The position numbers were made by a program, and so were the translations under genes. A stretch of 7,105 nt of DNA from Planctomycetota bacterium. GTDB taxonomy: Bacteria; Planctomycetota; Phycisphaerae; Sedimentisphaerales; Anaerobacaceae. The DNA is taken from the NCBI GenBank assembly GCA_023135255.1, contig JAGLTN010000082.1:1-7105 (forward strand). Reading direction: 5' to 3'. Positions 4,672 through 7,105 of the stretch are shown here, one piece after another. Positions within the stretch are counted from its first letter, which is position 1; every line of letters begins with the position of its first letter. The notes beneath the pieces are model-generated. The model did no database searches. It saw only the letters and a program-made list of their open reading frames with translations, and had not been told where the DNA came from.

Positions 4672-6474
4672 CTACGTCCGGTGGAACTGTTTTTCGATCT
4701 CTGCCTTTGAAAACGTTATCGTTGTAGGTCTGCCGTGCGGACATCTGCTCGAATTCTCAACAGTTTTCTTATCTTTAAGAAGCTGTTCGATCTCCAGTGC
4801 GGTAAGCTTCTGTCCCGCTTTGATAGCTGCCTTACAAGCTGCCATATTCAGTATCTTATCCAAAAGCCCCTCAGCTCCGCCAAGATTAGCCTTGTCGCAA
4901 AGCAGATCTATCACATCTTTCACAAACTCAACGCAGTTAATTTTCGACAGCATCGTAGGAAAAGCCTGTATCGCCATAGTCCTCGGCCCGAACTCAACCA
5001 TTTCTATCCCAAACTTTTCAAAAATATCTGCGTTGTCAGCAATAACAGATTTCTGCGAATCCGTCAGGTCAAAGCTTTCGGGCAAAAGCAGTTTTTGCGA
5101 TTCTAAAGGCCCATTAGAAACACGCCTTCGCAGCTGCTCATATTTAACCCGTTCATGCAGCGCATGCTGATCTATCAACACAAACCCATCTTCAGTCTCA
5201 GCGACAATATAGCTATCATGGATCTGTATAAATTCCCCCGAATCAGCTTCATTCTCCATTGACGCAGCCTCAGCAGGAATACGATTATACGATGGCATCA
5301 CCACCTTTGGTCCGGAACTGCCTCTGGAACTAAAATTAAATTTATGTTGGTCGGAACCGCCCTTATGCTTCTTAAAAAAGTTATCGATCGCTTCATTGAT
5401 CTGCTGTTTTCGTGGGTTAGCATTTGAGCCGTCGCTGTCTGTTGAAAAAGAACCACCACTTGCCAAATTCGCTGTAACATCAAAATTACTGCTCAATATC
5501 TTCTCACGCAGCAAACCAAGTATCTGCGAATGAAGCAGATTCGAATTATAAAACCTCACCTCAGTCTTAGTCGGATGAACATTAACATCATAATCTTCAA
5601 AACCCATCCCGATAAAAAGGAACACTACCGGATATCTGTTGTTTTCAATATTTCCCCGGTAAGCTTCCCTGATTGCGTGTGAAATAAATTTATCCCGAAT
5701 AAACCTGCCGTTCAAAAACACATATTGAAGCTTGTTGTTCGTTTTGGAAATAGCAGGGGTTCCAAGCATCGCATGAAGCCGAATATTTTTTTCGTCATTT
5801 TCGCTTTCAATGAGATTTTCAGAAATATCTGAAGAAAATAATTCCGCTATCCTCGCACTTATACTCTGTCCCGCTGATAGCTTAAAACGCTCCCTGTTAT
5901 TATGCACCAATGTCAGATCAAGCTGACAATTAGCAAGCGCGATTCTCGTAAATTGCTCCGCGATATGACCGAACTCCGTATTAGCGGTTTTCAGAAATTT
6001 TCGTCTCGCAGGAAGCTTATAAAAAATATCCCGCACCTCAATTGTCGTTCCGTAATCACCGCTGCAAGGGCCAACAAATTTCCTGTCCCCGCAATCTATC
6101 TCTACGCAGCCGGCCCCGGTCGAATCTTTAACCCTGCTAACCATTTTGACAATTGCTACAGAGCTGATACTCGCCAAAGCCTCACCTCGAAACCCCAAAG
6201 TTGCGATCTTGCTCAGGTCGTTGCTGTCTTTGATCTTACTGGTAGCGTGAGGCTCAAAAGCATAATTCAGATCATCGGTGTCCATCCCACAACCATTATC
6301 AGTTATAGAAATAAGCTTTCGTCCGCCGTCTTCAACCGTTACGATTATTTTTGAAGCGCCGCCATCGATACTGTTTTCCATCAATTCCTTGACAACGCTT
6401 GCGGGTCTTTCAATAACTTCGCCCGCTGCGATCATATTAATCATATTCCGGTCAAGGACTTTTATATGCCCCAT
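4672..6474 (-). CDS. mutL: DNA mismatch repair protein MutL, endonuclease type
   Basis: MutL links MutS mismatch recognition to strand incision. The 600-residue protein has the GHKL ATPase motifs: E30 and N34 (ELMENSIDGGA), DNGCGM (59-64), ATSKI (77-81) and GFRGEAL (94-100). VHPTK (299-303) ends the N-terminal region, and a variable Gly/Ser/Asn-rich linker spans roughly 330-410. The C-terminal domain carries every nuclease motif: DQHALHERVKYE (435-446, fitting DQHA-X2-E-X4-E), ACKAAIKAG (546-554), CPHGRP (578-583) and the terminal FHR (597-599). QKLLLP (460-465) fits the beta-clamp-binding consensus QxxLxP. This predicts a clamp-activated nicking MutL, as in Bacillus and eukaryotic PMS2, and not the MutH-dependent E. 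coli type. The ATG at 6474 starts exactly where family alignments begin; its ribosome site is weak. The gene is close-packed between gpmI and the importer. Confidence 0.98.
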   Translation of the reverse strand: MGHIKVLDRNMINMIAAGEVIERPASVVKELMENSIDGGASKIIVTVEDGGRKLISITDNGCGMDTDDLNYAFEPHATSKIKDSNDLSKIATLGFRGEALASISSVAIVKMVSRVKDSTGAGCVEIDCGDRKFVGPCSGDYGTTIEVRDIFYKLPARRKFLKTANTEFGHIAEQFTRIALANCQLDLTLVHNNRERFKLSAGQSISARIAELFSSDISENLIESENDEKNIRLHAMLGTPAISKTNNKLQYVFLNGRFIRDKFISHAIREAYRGNIENNRYPVVFLFIGMGFEDYDVNVHPTKTEVRFYNSNLLHSQILGLLREKILSSNFDVTANLASGGSFSTDSDGSNANPRKQQINEAIDNFFKKHKGGSDQHKFNFSSRGSSGPKVVMPSYNRIPAEAASMENEADSGEFIQIHDSYIVAETEDGFVLIDQHALHERVKYEQLRRRVSNGPLESQKLLLPESFDLTDSQKSVIADNADIFEKFGIEMVEFGPRTMAIQAFPTMLSKINCVEFVKDVIDLLCDKANLGGAEGLLDKILNMAACKAAIKAGQKLTALEIEQLLKDKKTVENSSRCPHGRPTTITFSKAEIEKQFHRT

Positions 6475-6539
6475 AACTTCACACTCAGCCTAATTTTAAT
6501 ATTTCAGTCGACCTTTTTAAAACTAAAACAGCTACATGT

Positions 6540-7105
6540 TTAATCGCCAAGCAGACTTTTCCCAGTCATCTCTACGGGTTTTTCCAATCCCATCATTTCA
6601 AGCATTGTAGGTCCGATGTCCGCAAGCTTTCCGCCCTGACGCAATTTCTTACCCTTGTACCTGTCATCAAAAACTATCAAAGGCACATCACCTGTTGTAT
6701 GAGAAGTAAAAGGAGACTGTTTTTCTTCGTCCCACATTTTTTCAAGATTGCCGTGATCTGCCGTTACTATCGCTGCTCCGCCAAGGACTTTAACTTTATC
6801 AAGCACCTTACCGACACACTCGTCAACAACCTCACCAGCTTTAATGCCGGCCTCTATAATGCCCGTATGCCCAACCATATCCGGATTAGCAAAATTGATA
6901 ATTATCACGTCATATTCATTCGAATCCAGCTTCTCCAGCACAATATCAGTCACATCGTAAGCGCTCATCTCGGGCTTAAGGTCGTAGGTATGCACCTTAG
7001 GCGAAGGAACGATCTGTCTATCCTCGCCGGGGAAAGGCTTCTCTGTATAATCATTAAAAAAGAATGTTACATGCGCATACTTTTCGGTTTCGGCGCACCT
7101 GAACT
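6540..7105 (-). CDS. gpmI: 2,3-bisphosphoglycerate-independent phosphoglycerate mutase, C-terminal part (5' end beyond right edge)
   Basis: The frame is open from the right edge; 187 full codons end with TAA at 6540, about the last third of a roughly 510-residue enzyme. GpmI interconverts 3- and 2-phosphoglycerate in glycolysis and gluconeogenesis using two Mn ions. Visible landmarks, numbered from the first full codon, are [14 protein letters not shown] (4-17; K8 matches the catalytic lysine), PFPGEDR (23-29), [15 protein letters not shown] (34-48), NPDMVGH (73-79; D75 and H79 are metal ligands), TADHGN (113-118; D115 and H116) and SHTT (133-136; H134). All metal ligands expected in this segment are intact. 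The GTG at 6995 is an internal valine and not a start, since homology continues upstream to the edge. The gap to mutL is 65 bases and holds no terminator, so read-through is likely. Confidence 0.97.
   Translation of the reverse strand, partial: FRCAETEKYAHVTFFFNDYTEKPFPGEDRQIVPSPKVHTYDLKPEMSAYDVTDIVLEKLDSNEYDVIIINFANPDMVGHTGIIEAGIKAGEVVDECVGKVLDKVKVLGGAAIVTADHGNLEKMWDEEKQSPFTSHTTGDVPLIVFDDRYKGKKLRQGGKLADIGPTMLEMMGLEKPVEMTGKSLLGD

Noticed and set aside
5902..6354. 150-codon open frame on the plus strand within mutL
   Set aside because: It lies wholly antisense to the conserved ATPase domain of MutL, has unremarkable composition, and shows no motif.
6475..6539. Possible separate promoter for mutL in the gap after gpmI
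   Set aside because: The gap is AT-rich but I could not find paired -35 and -10 hexamers at proper spacing, so none is reported.

Overview
The window is a stretch of bacterial chromosome of moderate to low GC in which every recognisable gene lies on the minus strand. Reading in the direction of transcription, from the right edge leftwards, the order is: the C-terminal part of gpmI (glycolysis), mutL (mismatch repair), a three-gene BtuFCD/FecBCD-type ABC importer (binding protein, permease, ATPase), a TraR/DksA-family regulator with a lysine-rich tail, the small zinc protein YacG, and a membrane protein that runs off the left edge. No tRNA, rRNA, CRISPR array or mobile element is visible, and no gene-free stretch exceeds about 250 bases.

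The organism is most likely a planctomycete, perhaps of the Phycisphaerae type. This is inference from memory of protein style: a DksA-like protein with a histone H1-like lysine tail, a membrane protein resembling planctomycete hypothetical proteins, and an endonuclease-type MutL. No ribosomal or other firm marker is present, so the placement is tentative.

Right half (1927-7105): gpmI, mutL and the importer genes are packed closely, with gaps of 65 and 3 bases, a 7-base gap, and a 4-base ATGA overlap. They look like one transcription unit, or mutL plus the importer as a sub-operon. The binding protein keeps both glutamates that dock BtuF-class proteins onto the permease, so the importer should be functional for a corrinoid, ferric siderophore or heme-like substrate. 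No riboswitch leader precedes it.

Left half (1-1926): this is a run of separately promoted small genes. The DksA-like gene has a good sigma70-type promoter (TTGAAT, 17 bp, TATACT) with an imperfect inverted repeat around its -35 box, and a second extended -10 closer to the gene. Its zinc finger keeps only two of four cysteines. yacG has a TATAAT box so close to its ATG that the transcript would be almost leaderless, and a pair of near-identical 11-bp direct repeats lies upstream. The left-edge membrane protein has its own TATAAT box and a clear ribosome binding site.

I found no obvious new defence or mobile system. The most unusual items are the DksA-like protein (lysine tail plus half zinc finger), its promoter architecture, and the yacG upstream region.
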